A stretch of 57,838 bases of DNA from Pedobacter cryoconitis (GTDB taxonomy: Bacteria > Bacteroidota > Bacteroidia > Sphingobacteriales > Sphingobacteriaceae): assembly GCF_003259615.1 (NCBI RefSeq), contig NZ_QLLR01000035.1, forward strand, positions 1-57,838. The letters run 5' to 3'. The translations under genes and the position numbers were made by a program. A model generated the notes under the pieces. That model was not told the origin of the DNA and made no database searches. It saw nothing but the letters and a program-made list of their open reading frames with translations. The first letter of the stretch is position 1. Each line of letters begins with the position of its first letter. Below are positions 25,885 through 35,641 of the stretch, piece by piece.

Positions 25885-26697
25885 TCAGGGCCTGATTTTC
25901 CACAATGATCCTTCGTACCGGAAAGGTTTGAACTGGACATAATACTTTTCACTGGCAGCAATGAAATCGTATTCTTTCTCATAATTTTCATAAAGCTTGT
26001 CTTGTATTTTTACCCTGTTGAAAAAATAACATGGATAAGACGCTTCAATTCCATAAAATACCGTGGGAACATGCTGTATGGTGATCCTGTCGGCATTTGT
26101 GCTGTTATACCCTACATAATCGAGCATAATATAAGGGATTCTGGTTTCCTTGACCTCATCTAACAGTTGATAGGGTTTGTCAATATATTGCAGCACACTG
26201 CAGATCAGGAAGAGCTGCGGCTTGTTTTCAGCCATACATTCCTGAATACTGTTGTAGAATTTAATGTGTTCATTCTCAAAGTGTTTCTTTCCCGCTTCCA
26301 CAAACTTGGGCTGCTCGATAATACACCACTTTAATTTTTTTAAGTGCTTCAGATAAGGGTAGTTTTGATAATAAGTTGTACCCAGGGAACCGCCAAAGTC
26401 AATGACGGTTAGTTCATTGTTATTTGTTGAAGCGATGTATAACAGTGTTTTCAATAAAGGGAAATTCATTTGAACGGTATCATAGGCGATCCCGTCCCTT
26501 TCATAAGCAATCTCCTTATTCTTAACCTGGTAAGTGGTTTCAATAATCCGGTTCAGAATATGATCTTCATCGTAGCCTTTACATTTTTCTTTGGCCTGTT
26601 CATAAGTCTTATAATTACCTTTCCAGCCATATTTAAAACTATACCATCTTAAGGTATTCACAATAGGAGGGGCAAGCTCTTTCAATAAATAGAACAT
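25885..26697 (-). CDS. TIGR04325-type SAM-dependent methyltransferase
   Basis: A 270-residue protein. The SAM site is LTVIDFGGSLGTTYYQNYP, followed by WCIIEQPKFVEAG, FYNSIQEC and LFLICSVLQYIDKPYQLL, the ordering of class I methyltransferases of the kind found in surface polysaccharide loci. The start region with WKGNYKTYEQAKEKCKGYD matches the family. It follows the aminotransferase gene by 6 bases and probably methylates the amino sugar or another sugar of the polymer. Confidence 0.8.
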   Translation of the reverse strand: MFYLLKELAPPIVNTLRWYSFKYGWKGNYKTYEQAKEKCKGYDEDHILNRIIETTYQVKNKEIAYERDGIAYDTVQMNFPLLKTLLYIASTNNNELTVIDFGGSLGTTYYQNYPYLKHLKKLKWCIIEQPKFVEAGKKHFENEHIKFYNSIQECMAENKPQLFLICSVLQYIDKPYQLLDEVKETRIPYIMLDYVGYNSTNADRITIQHVPTVFYGIEASYPCYFFNRVKIQDKLYENYEKEYDFIAASEKYYVQFKPFRYEGSLWKIRP

Positions 26698-26703
26698 CCT
26701 TCT

Positions 26704-27798
26704 TTATTTTAAATGAAATTTATTCATGACTTCGGTGACACGGAAAATATCTTCCTCTGTATGTGCAAAAGAACAAGGCAGGCTGAGTGTCTGCTGGTGT
26801 ATTTTTGCAGAAACAGGATAGTCGAAATGCTGAAGTACATCTTTTAAAGCTCCCTGATCCTGGGGGGCTACCGGGTAGTGGACCTCTGTACCAATTTGGT
26901 TTTCAATCAGATATTGTTTCAACTGATCTCTTTCGGGGTGCAGGATATTGTAGATATGATAAACATTATAATAGTCCGGATCAAGTTTTGGTTTGATAAA
27001 ATCAGCATTCAAATGCTCCGTATAGATCGCTGCCAATTTTCTTTTATGCGTATTGATCTCATCAAGGTGAGGCAGTTTAACCCTTAGAAAGGAAGCTTGT
27101 AATTCGTCCAATCTGGAGTTATAGCCAATTACTCCGTTATGATATTTTTTTTCCGAACCGTAATTCCTTAATTGTCTGATCTTTTGATAGTCTGATTCAG
27201 TTTGGCATAAAATAGCTCCGGCATCACCTAAAGCACCCAGGTTTTTTGTCGGATAAAAACTAAATGCACCGAAATCACCAAAAGTACCTGCTAATTTGCC
27301 TTTGTATTTCGCGCCATGTGCCTGTGCACAATCTTCAATCACTTTGAGCTCATGTTGTTTCGCCAGTTCCAGTATGGGGTCCATGTCACAGCATTGCCCA
27401 TATAGATGAACGACCATAATGGCCACGGTTTTTGGGGTAATAGCGGCCGGAATTAATGCAGGATCAATGTTATAGGTGTGGCTGTCTGGTTCAACCAGTA
27501 CGGGGGTGAGTCCGCATTGTATAATCGCCAGGATAGTTGCGATATAAGTATTGGAAGGTACAATGACCTCGTCGCCTTTTTGAAATTTACAGCATTGCAG
27601 GGAAAGAATCAGTGCATCCAGGCCATTGGCCACACCAGCTACGTAATTTTCCTGGTGGTAAGCTGCAAATTCCTGTTCAAACTGAGCCACTTCCTCTCCC
27701 AGTATATACCATCCTTTATTCAGAAAATCAGCAAACTTACTTTTAAACTTTTCTTCAAAAGGACGGTTGAGTATTTTCAGGCTTTCATATGGAATCAT
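26704..27798 (-). CDS. DegT/DnrJ/EryC1-family sugar aminotransferase (FdtB-like)
   Basis: A 364-residue PLP enzyme of the sugar aminotransferase family. NGLDALILSLQC, EVIVPSNTYIATILAI, EDCAQAHGAKYKG and the PLP-lysine motif SFYPTKNLGALGDAG are all present. Adjacent to an FdtA-like ketoisomerase, it most likely makes a dTDP-3-amino-3,6-dideoxyhexose. The frame is open to 27843, but ATG 27798 (MIPYESLKILNRPF) fits the family start and reduces overlap with the upstream gene to 14 bases; ATG 27807 is also possible. Confidence 0.87.
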   Translation of the reverse strand: MIPYESLKILNRPFEEKFKSKFADFLNKGWYILGEEVAQFEQEFAAYHQENYVAGVANGLDALILSLQCCKFQKGDEVIVPSNTYIATILAIIQCGLTPVLVEPDSHTYNIDPALIPAAITPKTVAIMVVHLYGQCCDMDPILELAKQHELKVIEDCAQAHGAKYKGKLAGTFGDFGAFSFYPTKNLGALGDAGAILCQTESDYQKIRQLRNYGSEKKYHNGVIGYNSRLDELQASFLRVKLPHLDEINTHKRKLAAIYTEHLNADFIKPKLDPDYYNVYHIYNILHPERDQLKQYLIENQIGTEVHYPVAPQDQGALKDVLQHFDYPVSAKIHQQTLSLPCSFAHTEEDIFRVTEVMNKFHLK

Positions 27799-28156
27799 AA
27801 GGCTCATAAATATAGTCTTTAGGATCAAATGCTGTAGAGGCAAGCACTAAAAGAATTGCATCAGCCGAAAAATCGTGCATCACATGCCAGTCTTCAGGCA
27901 ATAACATTAAACATTTTTCAGGACTGTCCAAATCAAAAATCTCTGTCTTTTTCCCGTTATTGTTAGTGATTTTGCAAGATCCTTTAATACATATGGCTGC
28001 CTGATGGGTTTCGTGGTGTCTGTGTCCTCCGCGATCAGTATCATCTACAGCATAAATGTAGAACAATCTTTTAATCTCAAAAGGAACAATGTTATCGAGT
28101 ACCGTTAAAATACCTCTGCTGTCTTTAAAAGTCTGTATATTAAGTATGTGCGCCAT
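27785..28156 (-). CDS. dTDP-4-keto-6-deoxyhexose 3,4-ketoisomerase (FdtA/QdtA-like)
   Basis: A 123-residue cupin. The metal-free active-site motif DRGGHRHHETHQAAICIKG and the later LPEDWHVMHDFS are typical of FdtA/QdtA ketoisomerases, which convert dTDP-4-keto-6-deoxyglucose to the 3-keto isomer before transamination. Together with the aminotransferase this gives a Fuc3N- or Qui3N-type sugar; which epimer cannot be told. The start overlaps the end of the GT14 gene by 17 bases, so the four minus-strand genes form one operon. RmlA and RmlB, which supply the dTDP-sugar, are not in the window. Confidence 0.87.
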   Translation of the reverse strand: MAHILNIQTFKDSRGILTVLDNIVPFEIKRLFYIYAVDDTDRGGHRHHETHQAAICIKGSCKITNNNGKKTEIFDLDSPEKCLMLLPEDWHVMHDFSADAILLVLASTAFDPKDYIYEPYDSI

Positions 28157-29000
28157 TTGCTAATAAGTTCTTATCTATTAAATTGAGGATTTCCGGATGG
28201 TCGGCCATATTAAACTTCCTTGCAAACAGCATTTCTGAAGCTGCAAGTTTTTCGAAATCACTTTCGTCCAGTATTTTTGGGTTAGCGCCGCCAGCTGACC
28301 AGTCAATATATCTGTAATTGTTATTGACAATTCTATCTTTATATCTGGAATTCAGTAAGATGGTCTGGAAAACAAACTCATCACTCGCCCAGCATAAAGA
28401 GAAAAAGTATTTAAGTTTCTGATCATTTTCAACGGTATGCACCACATGTAAGGCCACTTCAGGACTTAACATCCAGAACATAGATTTACCATAAGGATGC
28501 AGGTTGTAAGGCAGCTTTCTTTTAGGAAGGACTTTATTGATCAGGTTTTCCAGCCTGTATTTCCCAATAAAATTATAGCTGGTCAGGAAATATCTTTCCA
28601 TTCTGATCAGCCCTTCTTTCCAGTCGTTTTTGATGTCCCGGTAACTCAGGAATTCTTTGCCTTTGTTTTTTACGAAAAAATCATTGATATAATCAGCAGG
28701 TTTAAGCGGATAATCCTGTCCGCTCAGAAAATTGATAAAATCATATCTTATTCCTGTAGTTGTAATCTCTTTAATACATTCAAAGGTTGCGGTTACAGTA
28801 CTGAAGCCAGCCCACCTGACATCGATCCTGTTGTTAATGAAATAAACGTTAGGGATGTCTTTAAGGAATAAGTGCGGGTTGATGTCAAACTTCTTATCTA
28901 CATGAATATAGAAATCGAAATTGGGATGGGATAAACTTTTGATCATCCGCTCCGTTTGTTCAGGACTGGTATAAGTAAGAATCAGATGGGCAATACGCAT
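28140..29000 (-). CDS. Core-2/I-branching-type glycosyltransferase (GT14), paralog 2
   Basis: A 286-residue enzyme with the GT14 hallmarks RIAHLILTYTSPEQTERMI, FDFYIHVDKKFDI, FINFLSGQDYPLKPADYI, MFWMLSPEVALHVV and CWASDEFVFQTIL. It is similar throughout to the gene at 24020. It heads the minus-strand operon that continues with the FdtA-like, aminotransferase and methyltransferase genes, so it may transfer the amino sugar or act next to it. Confidence 0.87.
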   Translation of the reverse strand: MRIAHLILTYTSPEQTERMIKSLSHPNFDFYIHVDKKFDINPHLFLKDIPNVYFINNRIDVRWAGFSTVTATFECIKEITTTGIRYDFINFLSGQDYPLKPADYINDFFVKNKGKEFLSYRDIKNDWKEGLIRMERYFLTSYNFIGKYRLENLINKVLPKRKLPYNLHPYGKSMFWMLSPEVALHVVHTVENDQKLKYFFSLCWASDEFVFQTILLNSRYKDRIVNNNYRYIDWSAGGANPKILDESDFEKLAASEMLFARKFNMADHPEILNLIDKNLLANGAHT

Positions 29001-29363
29001 TTTCTGGTAGAGTTAATGAAGATTTCATGTCGACTGTAACACCGACCCTATAGAAAAAATGGTGCCAGTATTAAAAAGCGGTTAAAACCCAGTAGGTTAT
29101 TTTATACTAATTAATGTTTAAATGCTAACAGGCAATAAATTTAATATTTTATAGCTATTGCTTATAACTAATTATAATTTTGAGGTACAAATCGCAATAG
29201 TTGCCCAAATTGTAGATCCTCTTATACACAAATTTAAATATTTTATAATAATATCGTCGGAAATACCCGTAACTAAGCTATGATAATCTGGATTAAATAT
29301 TGCTGATAACGCCGTAATCATTAGTATCAGATTACAGCACGGAAATTATTACTTTTACAAGGA
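29001..29363. other. Divergent promoter region
   Basis: 363 very AT-rich bases between the minus-strand GT14 operon and the plus-strand GT2 pair. Perfect TAnnTTTG motifs occur on both strands: TAATTTTG at 29175-29182 (plus) and TAAATTTG at 29229-29236 (minus). No gene seen. Confidence 0.5.
29175..29182 (+). promoter_or_regulatory. Candidate Bacteroidota -7 promoter element
   Basis: TAATTTTG is an exact TAnnTTTG match upstream of the GT2 gene at 29364; a convincing -33 element is not visible. The leader would be about 175 bases. Confidence 0.3.
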
Positions 29364-30275
29364 ATGAAACGCACTTCAATTATCACTGTTAACTTTAATC
29401 AGCCAGCGGTTACACTGGATTTTCTTAAATCGATAAGGCTTCATACCACTTTAAGTGAAGTGGAAGTTATCCTGGTTGATAACGGGAGCAGGGAAGATCA
29501 TTCCGCTGTTTTCCTGAAAGAATATCCTGAGCTGGTCTATATTTCCTCCGCTAAGAACCTGGGGTTTGCAGGCGGGAATAACCTGGGAATTGAAAAAGCA
29601 AAAGGAGAATATCTTTTATTCCTGAATAACGATACCGAAATTACGGGAAACCTGGTGAGTGAACTGAGCGGGGCGCTTGAAGAAAATCAGGAAATCGGAT
29701 TAATTTCTCCCTTATTATTGTATTTTGATGCACCTGATGTGATTCAATATGCTGGTTCGACAAAAATGAACTATATCACTTGCCGTAACAGTACCATTGG
29801 CATTATGGAAACTGATCGGGGGCAATATGATACGCAATACAGGGAAACAGCCTTCTGCCATGGTGCTGCCATGATGTGCCGCAAGGCCGATCTGAAGACT
29901 GCCGGATTAATGGACGAGAACTTCTTTTTGTATTATGAAGAGCTGGACTGGTGTGAGAAATTCAAAAAAGCGGGAAAAAAGATCTGGTTTACGGGCCGTA
30001 CTAAAGTTTACCATAAAGAATCCATGAGTGTGGGAAAAGAAAGCAGTATCAAAACATACTTTATGACCCGGAACAGGATGTTGTTTATCCGCAGAAATAC
30101 CGGCTGGTTGAATACATTGCTTTTTAGCTTGTATTATATGGGCATTGCCAGTCCGAAGCAAATATTAATGTATATCAGGAAGAATAGGAAGGACTTGATT
30201 AAATGGGTATTCCTGGGGTTGAAATGGAATTTTACCCATTCAAAAGATAGTAACGATTTAGGTTTTAAAATATAA
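29364..30275 (+). CDS. Family 2 glycosyltransferase (rhamnosyltransferase-like)
   Basis: A 303-residue GT2 enzyme of the WcaE/RfbF-like type: TSIITVNFNQPAVTLDFL, VEVILVDNGS, SSAKNLGFAGGNNLGIEKA and the metal-binding LFLNNDTEI, then AFCHGAAMMCRK and FFLYYEELDWCEK. These motifs are typical of rhamnosyl- and related transferases that add sugars to lipid-linked repeats. It is followed 3 bases later by a membrane GT2. Confidence 0.88.
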   Translation: MKRTSIITVNFNQPAVTLDFLKSIRLHTTLSEVEVILVDNGSREDHSAVFLKEYPELVYISSAKNLGFAGGNNLGIEKAKGEYLLFLNNDTEITGNLVSELSGALEENQEIGLISPLLLYFDAPDVIQYAGSTKMNYITCRNSTIGIMETDRGQYDTQYRETAFCHGAAMMCRKADLKTAGLMDENFFLYYEELDWCEKFKKAGKKIWFTGRTKVYHKESMSVGKESSIKTYFMTRNRMLFIRRNTGWLNTLLFSLYYMGIASPKQILMYIRKNRKDLIKWVFLGLKWNFTHSKDSNDLGFKI

Positions 30276-30278
30276 ATA

Positions 30279-31451
30279 TTGATGATTATAGTTTTTTGGA
30301 TCAGCATTTTTCTGATTGTATATACGTTTGTTGGTTACGGTTTTTTGCTTTATATACTGGTGAAAATCAAAGGATTGTTCAGCAAGCCGTTTGTTTTTAA
30401 AACAGATGCGGTCTTACCAACGGTTACCCTGATGGTCGCTGCTTACAATGAAGAAGATATTATTGAAGATAAAATACGGAATACTTTGGAGCTGGATTAT
30501 CCGAAAGATAAACTTCAGCTTATCTTTATTACGGACGGGTCTTCCGATCAGACTGCAGCAAAGGTGAGTAGTTTTAAAGAGATCACATTGCTGCACCAGG
30601 ATATAAGGGCGGGAAAGATGGCGGCTATTAAACGCGCTATCCCATTGATTAATGGTGCAATTACCGTGTTTACAGATGCAAATACTTTCTTAAATGCTGA
30701 AGCGATCAAAGAATTGGTGAAGCATTACCAGAATCCTAAGGTTGGGGCAGTTGCAGGTGAAAAGAGAATCCTGGTTGAAGCTTCAGCTGATGCGAGTTCT
30801 GCGGGGGAAGGTTTTTACTGGAAATATGAATCTAAGCTGAAAAAACTGGATTATGAATTGTATTCAAATGTAGGGGCGGCAGGAGAATTATTCAGTATCC
30901 GCACGGCGTTGTATCAGCCTGTAGAAAGTGATACAATTATTGATGACCATATGATTGCGATGCGCATCGCAGAAAATGGTTATGTGATTGCTTATGAGCC
31001 TGGAGCTTATGCGATGGAAACGGCATCGGCAGATGTAAAAGAAGAGCTTAAAAGAAAGATCAGGATTGCTGCCGGGGGTATACAATCCATTCTGCGCCTT
31101 AAAAAAGCAGCAAATCCATTCCGTAATTTTGTATTTACCTTCCAATATATCAGCCACAGGGTTTTACGGTGGACAATTGTACCGCTATTACTGATCCTGG
31201 TTTTTGTGCTTAATGGCATCCTTGCGTTTACACAGCCTGGTGCTTTTTACCAGGTGTTATTTGCTTTACAGGTACTTTTCTATGTATTGAGTATCATCGG
31301 GTTTTATTTTGAACAGCGGAATATTCGCGTAAAGGCTTTGTTCGTCCCTTATTATTTTTGCATGATGAATTACGCCGTACTGGCTGGTATTTCCCGCTAT
31401 TATCAGAAAAATCAAAGTGCAGCGTGGGAAAAGTCGAAAAGGAAATCCTGA
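30279..31451 (+). CDS. Membrane-bound processive-type family 2 glycosyltransferase
   Basis: A 390-residue GT2 enzyme with an N-terminal membrane helix (about 3-26), a catalytic domain and three to four C-terminal helices (from about 285). Motifs: TLMVAAYNEEDII, FITDGSSDQT, the DxD-like TDAN, GAAGELFSIR, DDHMIAMRI and the KRKIRIAAGG segment in the place of Q/RxxRW. This is the architecture of cellulose-synthase-like and IcaA-like enzymes. A second ATG directly follows the first. It ends the plus-strand EPS genes and is convergent with the assembly-line operon. Confidence 0.86.
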   Translation: MMIIVFWISIFLIVYTFVGYGFLLYILVKIKGLFSKPFVFKTDAVLPTVTLMVAAYNEEDIIEDKIRNTLELDYPKDKLQLIFITDGSSDQTAAKVSSFKEITLLHQDIRAGKMAAIKRAIPLINGAITVFTDANTFLNAEAIKELVKHYQNPKVGAVAGEKRILVEASADASSAGEGFYWKYESKLKKLDYELYSNVGAAGELFSIRTALYQPVESDTIIDDHMIAMRIAENGYVIAYEPGAYAMETASADVKEELKRKIRIAAGGIQSILRLKKAANPFRNFVFTFQYISHRVLRWTIVPLLLILVFVLNGILAFTQPGAFYQVLFALQVLFYVLSIIGFYFEQRNIRVKALFVPYYFCMMNYAVLAGISRYYQKNQSAAWEKSKRKS

Positions 31452-31508
31452 TTTTAAGCTGTTCTCAGGGCATTGGGAGTAAACCGTCTCCTGTGGTTTG
31501 CTAAAATG

Positions 31509-31560
31509 TTATTTATTGGCACTGAGGCAGCCTGTGCAGCTACACTCAGTAAATAAATAA
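31509..31560. terminator. Bidirectional terminator-like inverted repeat
   Basis: Between the convergent GT2 and thioesterase-containing synthetase genes, TTATTTATT plus ACTGAG (31509-31526) pairs with CTCAGT plus AATAAATAA (31545-31560), with a small internal bulge and an 18-base loop. It is symmetrical and AT-rich at its base, as expected for a terminator serving both strands, but lacks a clean T run. Confidence 0.5.
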
Positions 31561-31581
31561 CCGGCAGATACCGTTGCGTGT

Positions 31582-34500
31582 CTAAGAGACGCTGTCCAGT
31601 ACCTGCTGCAGTGTTCTTGCAAACTCTTTATCGTAAGGAGCGAGCAGCATTGTTTTATGATCTCCGGGCACATCATGTACTTCAACTCCTTTTAAAGCAT
31701 ATTTCTGCCAGCCCAGGTATTTGAAATCTTCCACAAAATAGACATTATCAGTTGCCCTGAATAAATGTATTTTCTCTTCAAAGGGAGCTAGTTTATAGGC
31801 CTGGTAAGCAATATCATATTTCTTATCAATCCTTCGCATAATCTCATATATCCCCCCTGATTCTTCTTCCGTTTTGTTCTGGATACCAAATATTTCTCTT
31901 AACCTGGTGGTCATGATATGTCTTTGATAGTTTACTGTCGCTTTAGGGTTTTTGATAAATGAAGTGATAATCCACCAGAATTTTGGCAACTGTTTCTTCA
32001 CTCTTTCTTTAAAAACAGAGAAGTTGTTTCCGTGGAAGTCCAGGTTTTTTGCATTGGTATCAAAAATACCAAGCATTTTAATTTCATGACCCAGTTCTCT
32101 TAATTGTCTGGCCATTTCAATCACGACATAACCTCCAAAAGAATACCCGGCAAGTGCGTAAGGGCCATGCGGATTTTGAGCCAGTATACTTTCTATATAG
32201 TAGCGGGCAATGTCTTCCATGTTATCCATAGGTTCTTCCACACCATCCAATCCTTGCGCCTGGATACCAAAAACAGGTTGTTCCTGGTCTACATGCAGCC
32301 CGATCCCACTAAAGTTAAGTACGTTGTACCCGCCTCCATGAACAATATATATCGGAGTTTTTGAACCCGAAGGTTTAATCGGGACCAGTGAAGTATAAGT
32401 AGTTGGCCGGTTCTGCCCATCCAGTAGTTTTCCTAAAGTCCGGATGGTCGGATATTCAAATAACGTAGCCAGCGGTAAGCCGTGTCCATTGGCTTTTTCT
32501 ATCTGGATCATGAACTGAATGGCAATCAGTGAGTGTCCGCCCAGTTCAAAGAAATTATCATCAATACCAATTTCCTTGACATCCAGTAATTCTTCCCATA
32601 GTTTGACAATGGTCGCTTCTGTTTGTGTTTGCGGCGCGGTATATTTACTGAAATCACCGGCATGCAGATGGTCGGGGGCAGGCAATGATTTTTTGTCTAT
32701 TTTACCACTGCTGGTTCTTGGGAATTCCAAAACCCAGACAAATACTGAAGGGATCATAAAAGCGGGTAACCTGCTCTGGATTTCATTTCTTACAAAAGCA
32801 GTGTCCTGATTTCCGGTAGCTGAAGCTAAATAAGCAACTAACCTTTTTTGTCCGTTATGGTCTTCTTTCGCCGTCACTACAACTTGTGCGATGCCTGGGA
32901 TACGGCTTAATACCGCTTCTACTTCACCCAGTTCAATCCGGTAACCTCTTATTTTTACCTGGTCGTCATTACGGCCCAGGAATTCAATATTTCCATCGGG
33001 TAAAATCCTGGCTACATCACCTGTACGGTAAACGCGCACCTGTCTTGCGTCAGGTAAGTTTAAACTGACAAACTTCCCGGCCGTTAACTCAGGATTATTG
33101 AGGTAACCCGCAGCCAGGCTTGCGCCCGAGATACATAATTCCCCGATTTCTCCGGGAGCCAGTATTTCCAGGTTTTCGGTCGTAATATGAATAGCTGTAT
33201 TCGCAACCGGACTTCCGATATTAGGTAAAGCGGGCCATTTTGAAGGGTTTCCGGTTAACTTCAGCTGGGTCACCACATGACATTCTGTAGGGCCGTATTG
33301 ATTGTAAAGGATACAGCCCGGCACTGCTCTGAAAAACTGTTCAATCTGCGGGGTGATCTTCAATTGTTCCCCGGCAGTCATCACTTCCTGGAGTGCTTTA
33401 GGGAATTTTCCCATGCTTGCTGCTGTCTCCGCCAGGAATTGCAAGGCTACAAAAGGCAGGTAAATTCTGTTGATCTTTTTTAACTCAATCTTATCAAGCA
33501 GGTTATCAGGATTTAGCCGCAGTACATCATCAATCAGCATCAATTGTCCGCCCGCACAAAGGGTGCAGAATATCTCCTGAAAGGATACATCAAAAGTTAA
33601 AGGTGCAAATTGCAGGGTGATACTTCCTGCACCGGCAATGGAGTTGGCCATTTGCCACTGGATTAAATTGACCAGGGCAAGCTGCGTCATGTAAACACCT
33701 TTAGGTTTCCCGGTAGAGCCCGAAGTATATAATACATACCCGTTCGGATTTTGCAGACTGCTGTGTTGTACTGGCAGACTATAAGTAAGATCAAAGTCTA
33801 TAGTTTGTAAATCCAGCTGTTGAAAGAACTTGTTTTCTACCGCCCCGGCAATACAGAAATGGAGTTTTGAATCATTAATGATCTGGCTCAGCCTGATTTC
33901 AGGATAATTAGGGTCAAGCGGCAGATAGGCTTTTCCTGCTTTAAGAATGGCAAGAACAGCTACAATCATATTGATGCCGCGGGTGGTACTGATCCCGATA
34001 ATTTCCTCATTGGGTGCAAGTTTCAGAATGGCTCTGCTCAGGTTATCAGCCCTGATGTCCAGGTTACTATAACTAATAGACTCATCCTGAAAAGTAATTG
34101 CGGTCTGATCTTTAAAAACGGCAGCCGCTTTTTCAAACAAACCCTGAATGGTAATCCCGTTCAAAGCAGCAATTTCTGCGCTGAAATCGGGGGTGGTTAC
34201 TGCTGAAATGGCCGTACTTCTTTTAAACACAGGTGCTGAAAGAAAATAGGGGGTATCCTGCTGAACCAATGTTTTGAGTTTCTGATCAGGATGTGTGGTA
34301 ATAAACTTTAAGATGTTTTCAAAACCAGCCATCATCTGCTGAATGGTCTGCTGTTCAAATAACTGTGTATTGTATGACCATTCCAGAACAAAAGAGTTTT
34401 CTGAACCGCTGGCATTGATAAATAATTCAAAGCTTTCAAAAGCTCTGGGATTACTGATCAATTGATAGTCAAGCTGATCAAAAGCAACTCCGTCATCTAA

Positions 34501-35640
34501 GCCCATGTCTACATTGAAAACAACAGGAGCAAGGGGAATACGAGAAGGATCTCTCGCAATTTTAAGGTTTTTCAATAAGCTGCCCCAGGTAATTTCCTGG
34601 TGATCGAAAGCATCCAGTACAGCTGATTTTCTCAGCTTCAGGTATTCTTTAAAACTGTAGTTTTTATTCGGATAACTCCTGATCGGCAGAAAGTTTACAC
34701 AATGCCCTACCAGGTTATAATGCCCGGTAACTGCTTGTCCGGAAGCCGGTAAACCCACAACAACGTCTCTCTGCCCGGTTAAAAGGTGCAGAAAAACTTC
34801 AAATGCAGCGAGAAAGGTAATCACCAGGCTGCTTCCTTCAGCTTTTCCTGTTTCTTTCAGCGCATGAATCAGTTCCTGGGAAACAGGGAAGTCCAGGCGG
34901 TTACTTTTGAAGGTTCTAAGCTGCGGGCGTTCATGATCAGTGGGTATATCCAGAACAGGAATATGCTGTTCATACTGGCTGAGCCAGAAATGTTCATTGG
35001 CCTTGCGCTCCGGACTCTTTGAAAAATCCAGCTGCTCATATGCAAAATCGGCTAAAGAAGTAACTTCTCCTAAAACTGGCTCTTTATGTTTTGCTAACGC
35101 AGTGTAGATTTTACTGATGTCCTGTAAAATAATCCCCAGTGACCAGCCGTCACAGATAATATGATGCCCTGTAAAAGTGAAATGATATTCCTGATCAGAA
35201 AGCTTTTGCAGGCCTGTTTTAAACAGCGGGCCGTTTAAAAGATCAAACAAGAACAGTGCATCATTGTCAGCGTACTGCTTAATTTGCTTTTCCTGCTCAG
35301 TGGTACTTAAGGCTGATAAATCTGTGTAATCGAGTTCATCTTTTACCTGGTCAAAAACCAGGATAGCAGCGCCATCCCTGCTAAAAGCAGATCTTAAGGC
35401 TTCATGCCGCTGTGCTACTCTTCTGATTGTATCTTTGAATAAAGCGGGCTCAATATTCCCTTTCAAACGGAGTGAAACAGATTCATTATAAGCTCTGCTC
35501 GCATCATTCCCGCCCAGCATACAAGAAGTCCAGATTTCTAACTGGGGCTCCGTTGATGGTGCAGTCCGAATGATTTCTCCTGCTATAAAAGGATCAAAAT
35601 CAACTGGTTTGTAAGTTATGTTTTGTTTACGCGCTATCAT
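31582..35640 (-). CDS. NRPS module C-A-PCP-TE (terminal module)
   Basis: A 1352-residue single-module synthetase. Condensation domain about 25-465 with HHIICDG (159-165) intact; adenylation domain about 490-990; PCP about 1003-1075 with the carrier Ser1037 (LGGHSL); type I thioesterase about 1085-1352 with Ser1167 (GYSFGG), probable Asp1194 and His1328 (GDHKTML). By manual alignment to GrsA the A-domain code is D-V-Q-Y-M-A-Q-V-V-K (Asp684 to Lys980), closest to Pro-type codes such as DVQxIAHVVK. The protein would condense the beta-aminated chain from the upstream synthase with a second amino acid and release it. It starts 1 base after that gene's stop. Confidence 0.93.
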   Translation of the reverse strand: MIARKQNITYKPVDFDPFIAGEIIRTAPSTEPQLEIWTSCMLGGNDASRAYNESVSLRLKGNIEPALFKDTIRRVAQRHEALRSAFSRDGAAILVFDQVKDELDYTDLSALSTTEQEKQIKQYADNDALFLFDLLNGPLFKTGLQKLSDQEYHFTFTGHHIICDGWSLGIILQDISKIYTALAKHKEPVLGEVTSLADFAYEQLDFSKSPERKANEHFWLSQYEQHIPVLDIPTDHERPQLRTFKSNRLDFPVSQELIHALKETGKAEGSSLVITFLAAFEVFLHLLTGQRDVVVGLPASGQAVTGHYNLVGHCVNFLPIRSYPNKNYSFKEYLKLRKSAVLDAFDHQEITWGSLLKNLKIARDPSRIPLAPVVFNVDMGLDDGVAFDQLDYQLISNPRAFESFELFINASGSENSFVLEWSYNTQLFEQQTIQQMMAGFENILKFITTHPDQKLKTLVQQDTPYFLSAPVFKRSTAISAVTTPDFSAEIAALNGITIQGLFEKAAAVFKDQTAITFQDESISYSNLDIRADNLSRAILKLAPNEEIIGISTTRGINMIVAVLAILKAGKAYLPLDPNYPEIRLSQIINDSKLHFCIAGAVENKFFQQLDLQTIDFDLTYSLPVQHSSLQNPNGYVLYTSGSTGKPKGVYMTQLALVNLIQWQMANSIAGAGSITLQFAPLTFDVSFQEIFCTLCAGGQLMLIDDVLRLNPDNLLDKIELKKINRIYLPFVALQFLAETAASMGKFPKALQEVMTAGEQLKITPQIEQFFRAVPGCILYNQYGPTECHVVTQLKLTGNPSKWPALPNIGSPVANTAIHITTENLEILAPGEIGELCISGASLAAGYLNNPELTAGKFVSLNLPDARQVRVYRTGDVARILPDGNIEFLGRNDDQVKIRGYRIELGEVEAVLSRIPGIAQVVVTAKEDHNGQKRLVAYLASATGNQDTAFVRNEIQSRLPAFMIPSVFVWVLEFPRTSSGKIDKKSLPAPDHLHAGDFSKYTAPQTQTEATIVKLWEELLDVKEIGIDDNFFELGGHSLIAIQFMIQIEKANGHGLPLATLFEYPTIRTLGKLLDGQNRPTTYTSLVPIKPSGSKTPIYIVHGGGYNVLNFSGIGLHVDQEQPVFGIQAQGLDGVEEPMDNMEDIARYYIESILAQNPHGPYALAGYSFGGYVVIEMARQLRELGHEIKMLGIFDTNAKNLDFHGNNFSVFKERVKKQLPKFWWIITSFIKNPKATVNYQRHIMTTRLREIFGIQNKTEEESGGIYEIMRRIDKKYDIAYQAYKLAPFEEKIHLFRATDNVYFVEDFKYLGWQKYALKGVEVHDVPGDHKTMLLAPYDKEFARTLQQVLDSVS

Positions 35641-35641
35641 T

